A model generated the notes under the pieces. That model saw only the letters and a program-made list of their open reading frames with translations, did not search any database and had not been told where the DNA came from. Positions 8,132 through 17,300 of a DNA stretch of 64,000 nt are shown one piece after another. This DNA is from an uncultured Clostridia bacterium (lineage in GTDB: Bacteria > Bacillota > Clostridia > Christensenellales > UBA1242): NCBI GenBank assembly GCA_948434855.1, contig CAOJFR010000003.1, forward strand, positions 9,456-73,455, written 5' to 3'. The position numbers and the translations under genes were made by a program. The first letter of the stretch is position 1. Each line of letters starts with the position of its first letter.

Positions 8132-10087
8132 TTAATCATCGTCACCAGAAAGCACAATGCTGTTACGTTTTCTAATATCATAAAAAACATCGCTTTCTTT
8201 AAATGTTCTTCCAGGAATAAACTCTGGTGGAACACTTCCGATTTTGTAAAGATTTGGTGTTTTAAAGTAAGGTGTAACAATAGATTTGCAAGGATATTGC
8301 TGGAAGTTGTTAGTAATATTTTGTCCCAGCGGAATTTTGTCGAGTTCTGAAGGATATATAAGTGGAACCTGTTGAAGAGAAGTTGAGGTTGAAGTTGAAC
8401 CAGGGTCTTTTCCCTTGGCTTCACTCTTGCTGCGGCTGTCAACTTCAATAGTGTGCTGACCAAGCTCCTTTGAAAATTCTTCACGAGTTTTAAGGTCAGG
8501 GGTGCCATAAAATAGGGTAGAACGGCACTGACCACGCACAATTTCAGCAACTTCTTTGCCATAAACATCATCAAGCTGCGAATATGACTGAATTGCCATA
8601 TTAAGGAAAATCCAACGAGATCTTGCAACGGTAATAATTCTGTTTAAGCCCTCAATTTTAGGCATATTGGCAAACTCATCCAAAATATAAAATAATGGGC
8701 GTTTAAGGTGAGCCATCTTGTCGTCAGTCACAGACTCATTTTCACGAGCTTTTTGAACAAATTCCTTATAAGCCTGAGAAATACATACACTGGCAAGTTT
8801 ATATCTAGTTGCTCTTTCGTCAGGAATTTTAATAAAGAAAGCAGTTGGTCTGTCGTCAAACTCAGTAAACTTAATATCATTAGAAGAAGTTAAAAAACAG
8901 ATGCCGTTATCTGAAAAAATTGATAGGTTTGTTGTAAGTGAAGACATATAGCCGTCACGAGTAACCTGAGCTTTTGTCTGAGTGATGTTTGTTGAAAGTT
9001 CTCTAGACTTAGAGAGTGGGTCACGACCACTAAAATAGTCTTTAACAACTTCATATTCGTCGTCTTTGTTCATGGCAATTTTATAGGCGTTAAAGAAGCA
9101 ATATTTTTCCTTTGTCATGCCAAGAGCTTCGTTTTCGCTGTCTTCAAGCATAGCAATAAGACAAGCCTGAAAATAGTCTCTTGCACCGTCTGTCCATTGT
9201 TTGTTTTTTGGGTCTGGGTCAGATGGAACAATAGCACTTGCAATATCATTAAGGCTTTCCATACAGTCGTCTTTAATTTTTTGTTTTTCAACATCAACTT
9301 CAACAAGGGTTTCACGAAGAGTCTGAAAAGCTTTGCCCATAAATTCATACCATTCGTTACTTTTAATGTCGCCAGATTTTAGTAAATTAGGATAATTTTT
9401 TATTGGGTCATTAGTGTGTTTTAAAATTTCCTCTTCAAGATGAAGTCTTTTTTGCCATTGAAGGTAAATATTTTCAAGAGGGTTCCATCTCTTGCTTGCA
9501 TAAGGCTGAGTAAGGTCAAGTTGAAGCACGGTATAGCCTTGGTTTTTCATTTTAAGAGAGTGGTGTGAATAAATTTCACCTTTAGGGTCAGTAATAAAAA
9601 GAGAAGGCTTGTTTTTAAGTTCTGTCAAAATCTGCATAGTAGGTTCAACCCAGCAGGCAGTTTTACCAGTTCCAGATGCACCCACAATGAGAACGTGGCA
9701 GGCAGGAGTAAAGTGAATGTTTAAATTCCCGTGCTTATATTCAAACCTAAAAGGAACACCAGTAATGTTTTGATACTTTAGTTCAGTAAACTTGCAGTGC
9801 TTAAAGTTTTTATCAAGTTCTTTAAGGGTTGCAAAGTGTTGGTTTTCCATAGAGCTTTTGCCTTTAAGTTTAAGATCCTTGTCTTTGCCCTTAGAAAGTA
9901 TAACAAAAAGTCCCATCATCAAAAATGCGATGAGTGCAATAGAAAGGGTGTTTGCAGAGGTTAAAGAAAACCCACCCTTAAAAATATAGAAATTGGCAAG
10001 CACGCCAAGCACGATAGATAAAACAAAAATAAAAGCAAAAATTATTAGATAAGTCACAAGCTTAGACTTTTTATCACTACTAGACAT
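8132..10087 (-). CDS. VirD4/TraG-type type IV coupling ATPase
   Basis: Coupling protein that recruits substrates to a type IV secretion channel and powers their transfer. Seen over 651 residues: two N-terminal membrane helices (about 11-34 and 45-64), Walker A GASGTGKT (136-143), the FITDPKGE segment typical of TraG/VirD4 proteins, the RWNPLENIY segment, and Walker B within FYILDEFANMP (about residue 470) followed by TVARSRWIFLNMAIQS. Downstream lies the anchored 736-aa protein; upstream lies the divergent control region facing the pilin-like genes. Start: ATG at 10087 with AGGAG. No relaxase is nearby, so transport of protein rather than DNA is open. Symbols such as virD4 or traG belong to other systems, so none is given. 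Confidence 0.92.
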   Translation of the reverse strand: MSSSDKKSKLVTYLIIFAFIFVLSIVLGVLANFYIFKGGFSLTSANTLSIALIAFLMMGLFVILSKGKDKDLKLKGKSSMENQHFATLKELDKNFKHCKFTELKYQNITGVPFRFEYKHGNLNIHFTPACHVLIVGASGTGKTACWVEPTMQILTELKNKPSLFITDPKGEIYSHHSLKMKNQGYTVLQLDLTQPYASKRWNPLENIYLQWQKRLHLEEEILKHTNDPIKNYPNLLKSGDIKSNEWYEFMGKAFQTLRETLVEVDVEKQKIKDDCMESLNDIASAIVPSDPDPKNKQWTDGARDYFQACLIAMLEDSENEALGMTKEKYCFFNAYKIAMNKDDEYEVVKDYFSGRDPLSKSRELSTNITQTKAQVTRDGYMSSLTTNLSIFSDNGICFLTSSNDIKFTEFDDRPTAFFIKIPDERATRYKLASVCISQAYKEFVQKARENESVTDDKMAHLKRPLFYILDEFANMPKIEGLNRIITVARSRWIFLNMAIQSYSQLDDVYGKEVAEIVRGQCRSTLFYGTPDLKTREEFSKELGQHTIEVDSRSKSEAKGKDPGSTSTSTSLQQVPLIYPSELDKIPLGQNITNNFQQYPCKSIVTPYFKTPNLYKIGSVPPEFIPGRTFKESDVFYDIRKRNSIVLSGDDD

Positions 10088-10123
10088 AAGGTTCTCCTAA
10101 TAATAAATAATATATCAATTATG

Positions 10124-10153
10124 AGTATATCATAATAAATAATTTAATTGCAA
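10124..10153 (-). promoter_or_regulatory. Promoter for the VirD4-type gene (minus strand)
   Basis: Minus strand: TTGCAA (10148-10153), an 18-bp spacer and TATACT (10124-10129). It lies 37 bp from the start codon and back to back with the plus-strand promoter at 10207-10235. Confidence 0.6.
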
Positions 10154-10206
10154 ATAAAAAAGAATTAATAAAAATAAAAATAAATAAAATTATTTCAAAA
10201 AAATTG

Positions 10207-10235
10207 TTGCTATAAAAATTTAGTTTTGCTAAAAT
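10207..10235 (+). promoter_or_regulatory. Promoter for the first pilin-like gene
   Basis: TTGCTA (10207-10212), a 17-bp spacer and TAAAAT (10230-10235) preceded by TGC. AAAGGAC (10244-10250) serves as ribosome binding site for the ATG at 10260. Confidence 0.6.
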
Positions 10236-10259
10236 AAAAGAGTAAAGGACGAAAAAATC

Positions 10260-10559
10260 ATGTTAATAAATAGCATTTTATCGTTAATATCGGCAGGTTC
10301 TGGTGATGGGGTATTAAATCCAATCTATGGGGGTTTGTCAACTGTTGGTCCATATGCACTTGGCATTGTAGTTACGCTAAGTTTGTTTTATGGTGTTTTT
10401 CTTGGTGTAAAATATGCAAAGGCCAAGGATGAAACTGAAAAAGCAGGTGCACAAAAAACATTAATCAACTTCATTATTGGTGCGGGTATTGTCATAGTGC
10501 TCATTTCCGTGCTCTATGCAATCAGAGGGCCACTTGCCGCAATTATTGATGGAAGATAG
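10260..10559 (+). CDS. VirB2-like pilin-sized membrane protein A
   Basis: A 99-residue protein with two hydrophobic helices (about 30-50 and 70-92) around a short charged loop, the layout of VirB2/TrbC-type pilins and related T4SS small subunits. It shares the core LFYGVxLGxKYAKA, then ExEK and LINxIxG, with the next gene, so the two are paralogues. It lacks a long cleavable signal peptide. Position at the head of the plus-strand T4SS-like series supports a role as fibre or channel-lining subunit. Family membership is inferred from topology and context, not from a definite pilin motif. Confidence 0.72.
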   Translation: MLINSILSLISAGSGDGVLNPIYGGLSTVGPYALGIVVTLSLFYGVFLGVKYAKAKDETEKAGAQKTLINFIIGAGIVIVLISVLYAIRGPLAAIIDGR

Positions 10560-10621
10560 GCAATAATAGCTGCATAAAAGCATAAATATTAGCAAAAATA
10601 TAAAATAATAGCAAAAATTAT

Positions 10622-10650
10622 TTGCGAAAAAAAAATCACTATGTTATTAT
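10622..10650 (+). promoter_or_regulatory. Promoter for the second pilin-like gene
   Basis: TTGCGA (10622-10627), a 17-bp spacer and TATTAT (10645-10650) with a TG extension. A separate promoter here allows the second pilin-like gene to be expressed apart from the first. Confidence 0.5.
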
Positions 10651-10686
10651 TGAATTAGTTAATTAAAATTTAAAAAGGAGAAGGAT

Positions 10687-11073
10687 ATGCAAAATATTTT
10701 AAGTTTACTTGCTGCTGGAGGCTCAACAACAAACACTGAAATTGGCAATGCGGCAGAACAGGCATTTAAAACATTTAAAGGAATTATTAACACAATTTTC
10801 CCAATTTTTATTGGTGTAATCTTAGTTGTTGGATTGTTTTATGGAGTTCAACTTGGCATAAAATATGCAAAAGCTGAAGAAGAGGAAGAAAAGAAGAAGG
10901 CAAAAAATCAATTAATCAACGTTATTGTTGGTTGTTTAATTGCAGTTGTGTTCGTTGCAATTATTGAAATACTTCTACAACAAAACTTTGTTAAAAAGCT
11001 TTTCAGCAATGTTGCTCCAGATGGCGCTGAAGAGGGTGCAGCATTCATTGGTTTGCTTAGAAATATGCATTAA
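10687..11073 (+). CDS. VirB2-like pilin-sized membrane protein B
   Basis: A 128-residue paralogue of the preceding protein: two hydrophobic helices (about 36-58 and 76-100), with the shared loop core LFYGVQLGIKYAKAE and a strongly charged EEEEEKKKAK stretch between them. It adds a longer N-terminus and a C-terminal extension of about 25 residues. AAAAGGAG precedes the ATG with good spacing. Two strong hairpin terminators follow, so the pilin pair is transcriptionally set apart from the giant genes. Abundant expression from its own promoter would fit a fibre subunit; that is inference. Confidence 0.72.
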   Translation: MQNILSLLAAGGSTTNTEIGNAAEQAFKTFKGIINTIFPIFIGVILVVGLFYGVQLGIKYAKAEEEEEKKKAKNQLINVIVGCLIAVVFVAIIEILLQQNFVKKLFSNVAPDGAEEGAAFIGLLRNMH

Positions 11074-11094
11074 TTTTAAGTGATTTAAATCATT

Positions 11095-11125
11095 AAACAC
11101 ACGCTATTTTTGCGTGTGTTTTTTA
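11095..11125 (+). terminator. Terminator after the pilin-like pair
   Basis: AAACACACGC pairs with GCGTGTGTTT around a seven-base loop and runs into six T. Confidence 0.88.
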
Positions 11126-11148
11126 TGATTTTTTAATAATTTTTTATG

Positions 11149-11191
11149 AAAAATACCCTTAAATTTTTTCAATTTTTCGGGTATTTTTTTT
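11149..11191 (+). terminator. Second terminator or attenuator in tandem
   Basis: AAAAATACCC and GGGTATTTTT (11149-11158 and 11179-11188) pair around a 20-base AT-rich loop, followed by T residues. In tandem with the terminator just upstream it strongly isolates the next operon. Confidence 0.7.
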
Positions 11192-11199
11192 GTATTTAT

Positions 11200-11229
11200 T
11201 TGTCTTATTATAAATATATATGTTATAAT
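11200..11229 (+). promoter_or_regulatory. Promoter for the 2290-aa gene
   Basis: TTGTCT (11200-11205), an 18-bp spacer and TATAAT (11224-11229) with a TG extension; the identical TTGTCT-18-TATAAT layout is found before lspA. The leader is about 100 bases. A second, weaker TTGACT at 11260-11265 has no good -10 partner. Confidence 0.5.
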
Positions 11230-11339
11230 ATATTTGTTATATATATACGGAGTTAAAGTTTGACTAAAATTTTAAATTTTTATAGTTTATTTTATGATTT
11301 TTGCAAACACTATTTTTAGCCAAACTCATGGGGGAAATT

Positions 11340-14300
11340 ATGAAATTCAAATTTCTAACATCACTAATTAGCGCAACGGGTCAAGGGATTGATCCATCAT
11401 ACACCAGAGATGTGTTTATGAACAGTTGGGCTAGTCTTGGTGCACTTTTTGGTGTATTATGGAATTTTATTTGTGAAGGGTTTTACATGATTGTGAAATG
11501 GCTTTTAGCCTTCACAGATTTTTTGCAATATTTCATTCAAAAACTCATTGGGTTAGATTATTGGCTAAACAATAATGTTTATTCAATAGAGGGTGCAACC
11601 AAAAGTGACTTATTATTTTCATTTCTTTATAACGACACCGTTCAAAAAGTTTTCAATACAATGCTTGCAGTTTTTGCAGTGCTTCTCATAATTTTCACAG
11701 TATATGCAATAATCAGGTCTGAGTGGCAATATGTTACTGGTAAAAATTTTGGTGATGGAACAAACTCAAAGGCACAAATCATCACAAACTCAATAAAAGC
11801 AATTGCAATGGTTCTTGTTTTCCCATTGGCACTCACTCTAGGAATAATCTCATCAAATGCAATACTTGCCTCAATAGTCAAGGCGCTAAACATTGACATG
11901 GCGTCTACCTTTGGCGGAACACTATTTTTAATAGGAAGCAAAAACGCCAATAAATACAGAATATACGCCAAATCGGGGCAGAGGGCTGCAATTTCAGACC
12001 AAATAAGTTTTTATGTTAAAGATGGCGTAGTCATAAGGTTTGGACCAACAGATTATAACGATGGCTATGTTCATCAAATTTCAGACTACGGAAGATTCTT
12101 AGCAGAGCTTAGAAGTGGAAATGGTGCAACGCTATACAAAGTTAACACAATGTTTGATTCAATAGACATTGATGATGGCAATTTTTCAGGCTATTGTGTT
12201 GGTATGGATATTGGAGATAGCAGACAATACTACATGGTAAGATGTGGAAGCTCTAATGAAGAGAAAAAGGGAATGTATTATTATCTTAAAAACATTCTCA
12301 GAGTAGACATTATGGGCGACGATGAAGTTGGCGATGCAGGAAATAGAACAATTTACAATGAAATTGGCAGAGGCAGCTTTGGAAATAGCGTTGGAATGAA
12401 AGGCTTCATAAACAACAAATATTTTGGCAGTTCAAGTTGTGAGCAGTTGTGGTATGCATTCTGGAATACTTGGGGATATTCTTCAATTTACGATTCAAGA
12501 TATGATTTTGAAACCAGCTTAAATTATTCTGTGCTCTCTAGTGCAAATGATGATAACGCAATTTTAGGTCAAAATATTTCACTGCTTAGCTATATGGGCT
12601 TAGGAAATTCATTTTCAACAGTCAAAATGCTATACAATTCAAATCTAATTTCATCATATTTTGATGGTGGACAATTCAATTTAGTTCAACTTCAAAATGA
12701 ATATAATGTTATGGCAGATGTTGTAGACTTTATGAATAACAATGGCGTAACACTTTATATGCTAGATATGACTTCAGACATGATTGACTGGAAATATGGC
12801 GATTATACCGTTGATAGCAAATGGATTTCTTTAGAAAATGATTCTAATAAATTGCATATTCTTCCATCAGGTCCAGTATCAAACGCTGAGGATAGTGCAG
12901 ATCATCCATTAACAAACACACCGCTTGCAAACTCAACAGCATTTGTTGTTGCATATTCCGATATGGCAAATGATATAGAGTCAGGAAACATTCTATACAC
13001 TGCAAAGGCAGGGGTTTCAAATGAGCTTAAGGGTTCAAAATTCATTATGTGTTATAAGGTGGTAGACAAAAATGGAACTTCAACAAGATATGTTCCGCTT
13101 GTTAACCGTAAAGAGTTTAAAGATCCAGTAACTGGAAACACATATACTTTCTCATCAGACTATTATGCTTCAAACTATAGGGGAGTAGTTCTAGCAAAAG
13201 GCGTTTTTGCAAACAAAAATTTATTTGGAAAATCAGGCAATGTTGATGGCTTAAATGGTTCACCAACCTACATCACTGCTGGTTCAGAAATGCAAGATGG
13301 CACATCAATAGATGCAACAAAGCCATATTATTATCACATGGATGTCAGCGGAACTGTATCTCAATATGCTGGTTATGCAGACACTAAAAAAGAGTATGTT
13401 TCAACTTATCTTGCAAGCTTAGGTGGTTTAGTGTTAGATTCAACAGAAGATGCTGATCTTGCAGATCTTGTTATAAGAAACAACGGCTCAAACGAAATTT
13501 TCCCAGATAAAGGTTTCAACTTTAGCAATCTTGAAGAAAATGATCCAAATTTAAATTCAACAAACTCTTTCGCAATTCAAAGACGACTAGAATCTGGTGC
13601 TTATGAAAATGTTGAACTCACCAAAGATTTGCTGAAAAATTTAAATATAGAGGTAAATTACTTTACAAATGGCGACGCAAATAACACAGCAAAAGCGACA
13701 GCAGAGTTTTCTGGAGTGGTTTCAGGACAATCATTAGAGTTTGAATTTTTAGTAAATGGAAGCAAAAATTATTTCTATATTGGATATTCTGGTTCAGAGT
13801 TTTATATAATGACTTTTGATAAATCAAGTCAAACTTATATAAAATATGACAATGTGGATGAAAATACAGGAATATTAACAAATTTTGCAACGCTAGATAG
13901 TTCAATAATAAATGGAGAAGTTCCAGGTGATGAAAGACTTGGAGTTGACGGAAATAGCCTAGAGATTAGGGAAGGAATTTCAGTTGACACAGCTGTATAT
14001 CCAAGTTATAGCGTTGTAAATGACACAGCTGAAGATGGAAAAATTCTAGTAAATAGGTTTAAAATTTCAGGAGCTGATGTGTTAACTTCTGAGGTTATTC
14101 AAACCTTAGTAATTCCATTAGAGTATAAAATAACCGGAATTGGTTCAGTTTTCTGCTCAGCAACCTATGCTGGACAATCAGTAACAATAAATGATGGAAC
14201 AGAAAATATAACTTATTCATTATTTTCGTTTGTTTATGGTGGAGCAAACTATTATCTCACCGTAAAAAACACAACACAAACATTCTCAATATGTTCATAT

Positions 14301-17300
14301 TCATCTGAAGACGGCAATTTTGTGGCTAATGAAACAACCAAAAGTGTAGTTGCAAAAACCAGAAGATATAAACTTATGTATGACTATGTTTCACAATTAA
14401 ACAATTCTGTGTTCAATCAAACCATTGCAACCCTAACACCAGCAGACTTTAAGTTTGAAGACAATGTTAGTGGAAACAGCAATCTTCACCTATTTTCAAC
14501 TTCAGAAAAGCAGATTGTAATGGGTGGAAAATATCAATATGTAAATATTTATTTTGACACAAAGGGAACAGGCAGGCTTGTAACTGTAAATTCAGAAAAC
14601 AACATTGTGTTTGCAGAACCAGTGTTAAAGAGTGATGAAAACACAAATTATATTTATCATTCAGATGAATATACATTCAGCTTATATAATTATTACACGG
14701 CAGAAACTGGAGATCCAAAAGTTGTTGAAACCTTTGCAGAAAACATAACAAAAGATAATCAATATGAAAGTGGTTTCCAAATTGATAAAATTAAAATCAA
14801 TTCAAATTGTTGGTATTTAAATTTCCTTTGGAGCAACTGGGATCTTTTCCCAAATGACGGAATTTATAAAGCACAAAGTTCATTATTAAATTCATTCTCT
14901 CCAGCTTATAATCAGTTAAACAAAAAGGCTTTTGATGAAAAGGTTGATGGTTTTTCAATCACTTTAAATCTAACAAAAGATAATGCGCAATATACAGTAA
15001 CAGCAACAAATACAGGAATGATGGATAGTCATGGTCAGAACAGAATTTATTGCTTTAACTTAGATGGCAAAGATTATTATTTAACCATGCAAATTCATGA
15101 AGATGCTTCAGTATCAGTTTTGGATGCAAATGGCAACAAAATTCAAAATAAATCGCAAAATGCAACATTCATGATTGCACCAACTTATAAGCTTAAAGTT
15201 GAAGATAAAGAAATAAATTTTAATGCTTCAGACTTTGGAAAACCATTCATTCAAAATAATGAAATTATGGTTGAAACTCTTGAAAGTGTAAGTGCTGGCA
15301 GTTTAGGAACAAGAACTCTTTTCATGAAACTTAAAGGTGGAAGTTTAATTTCTTATCAAGAGTCAACAAATGGCAATCCAACAATAATAGCAACTGAAAT
15401 TGCTGAAAAAAGCACAAAGCTTGTTGGATTAGGCTTAAAAGAATTTGATCCAACCAAACCAACAGTAGATGGCTTAAAGGGAACCAAGCCAAGCAATGAA
15501 GATGGTTGGCAGTTCACAATTTGGGTTAGCCCAGAGTTTTCATGGAATACTCAAAGCAACTCATATGGTCTTTATAATGGTCGCAACTATGTTGCAACAA
15601 TATATAAAAATTTAGGGACTGAGGTTTCTTCAGCTTCAGAAATTGCAAGCAAATCAATCCGCATTCTATATGATGGAAACACATATTACAACATTTCAAC
15701 ACAAAACAAATATGATGGCGATGCAGCAATGGTTGCATATTACAACAAAATAAAGGGCTCATTTATAACCAGCTTCCATAGAACAAGTTCAGTTGTAGAA
15801 ACATTCAGGTCACCAAGTTTTGCAATATTGCCATTATTAAAATTCAGAATACACTTTGGATTTGGAACCTATTCTATGTCCAGAGATTATGAAATAGGAA
15901 ATAGCTTCAAGTTGTCTGATGGCATTCAGTTTGACTATTTCTTTGAAAATGATGATGTAAAACTTTCAACATTCTATGTTCAGTCAAAAATCAGCTATTG
16001 GATATTAGTTATAGCATCAGTGCTAATAATCAAAACATTAATGACGGCACTATGGGGAATTATAAAGAGATTCTATGAAATCACGCTATATTTCCTTGCA
16101 ATGCCAGCGGTTGCGTCAACAATTCCGTTAGACGAGGGCAATAAGTTTAAGAGCGGAATACAAGAGCCTCTCATTAAAAAGGTGCTCAGCACCTATGGTG
16201 TAATACTGGGCATAAATGTGTTCTTCATATTGCTTGCTCCAGTAAGGTCATTATCACAGGTGTTCACAGAGCAAGACATAGCCGAGTCTGGCACATATTT
16301 CCTTAAATATCTGCCAATAACCGCAGGAATGTTAAATGACTATGTATATATTTTGTTTGTGCTTGTTGCATTCACAATGATAGAGACACTCCCAGGTGTA
16401 ATTTCAGGGCTTGTTGGTGGTGATGATGTTCATGCAAAGGGCAAAGAAACCAGAAAGCAAGTTGGAGAAAGTGTGTCATCTGCAGCAAATTTTGTTTCAG
16501 GAAAAGATGCGGTTGAAGGCGTAAAAAAGCTTGGCTCAACAGCTTCAAACTTCATTCCAGGCAAAAACTTATTAACGGCACCTGCAAGGTGGGTAGGAAC
16601 TAAGGTAGATCGTGGATTAGAGGCAATTGGACGTGGTTTTGGTGAAGGCTATAGAAACAAACAAGAATCACCAACCAGTTCAGATGGTTCAAAATCAGAT
16701 AAAGGTGATGCAGGCAGCGGTGGCGGCGGAAGTGGTGCAGCAAGAGCCAATAACGATCTAGAAGCAGAAAATTCAGAAACAACATCAGCAGAATCAAGTG
16801 GTGCTAGTGGTGGTGGTTCAGAAGCTGGCGAATTTGCAAAAGATGTTGCAGAATTTTCAGGTGAAAATGTTCCAACATCGTCAGTTCCAGCTAAACGAAG
16901 CTTAGGAAATAGCTATGCCAACAGAATAAAAAATGGTGGATTAGATCTTGCTTACAGATTCAAAAAAGCAGGACTTAGTGCATTAGATATTGTTGGACTT
17001 AAGGGTGCATTTAGCAGAGTAAGAGAAGATGGAACAAAGAGAAATCTTGCATCACACATTTTGGGTATGCCACTCAGAATGGTTGGAGGAGTTCTAAAGA
17101 ATGTTGTAAATCCTGGTGAAACAATCAAAAAAATTGGCACACTTGCGAAGAATACAGCTGGTATTGCTGCTGGACTAGATTTTATGCATATAGCAGCAGG
17201 ATATAGCAAAGAAACACTAGAAAATTTAGCACTTCAGGGCGAAAATGTTCCAGAAAGTTTCTTGGTAATGGGCGGAAAGGCTGCCGGAAGAAAAGTTTCA

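Noticed and set aside
8101..8628. A 175-residue minus-strand reading frame in a second frame of the VirD4 gene
   Set aside because: It overlaps the intact 3' end of the coupling ATPase and shows no domain.
11224..11340. Start of the 2290-aa protein at a TTG 39 bases upstream
   Set aside because: The TTG has no ribosome binding site, while GGGGG precedes the ATG at 11340.
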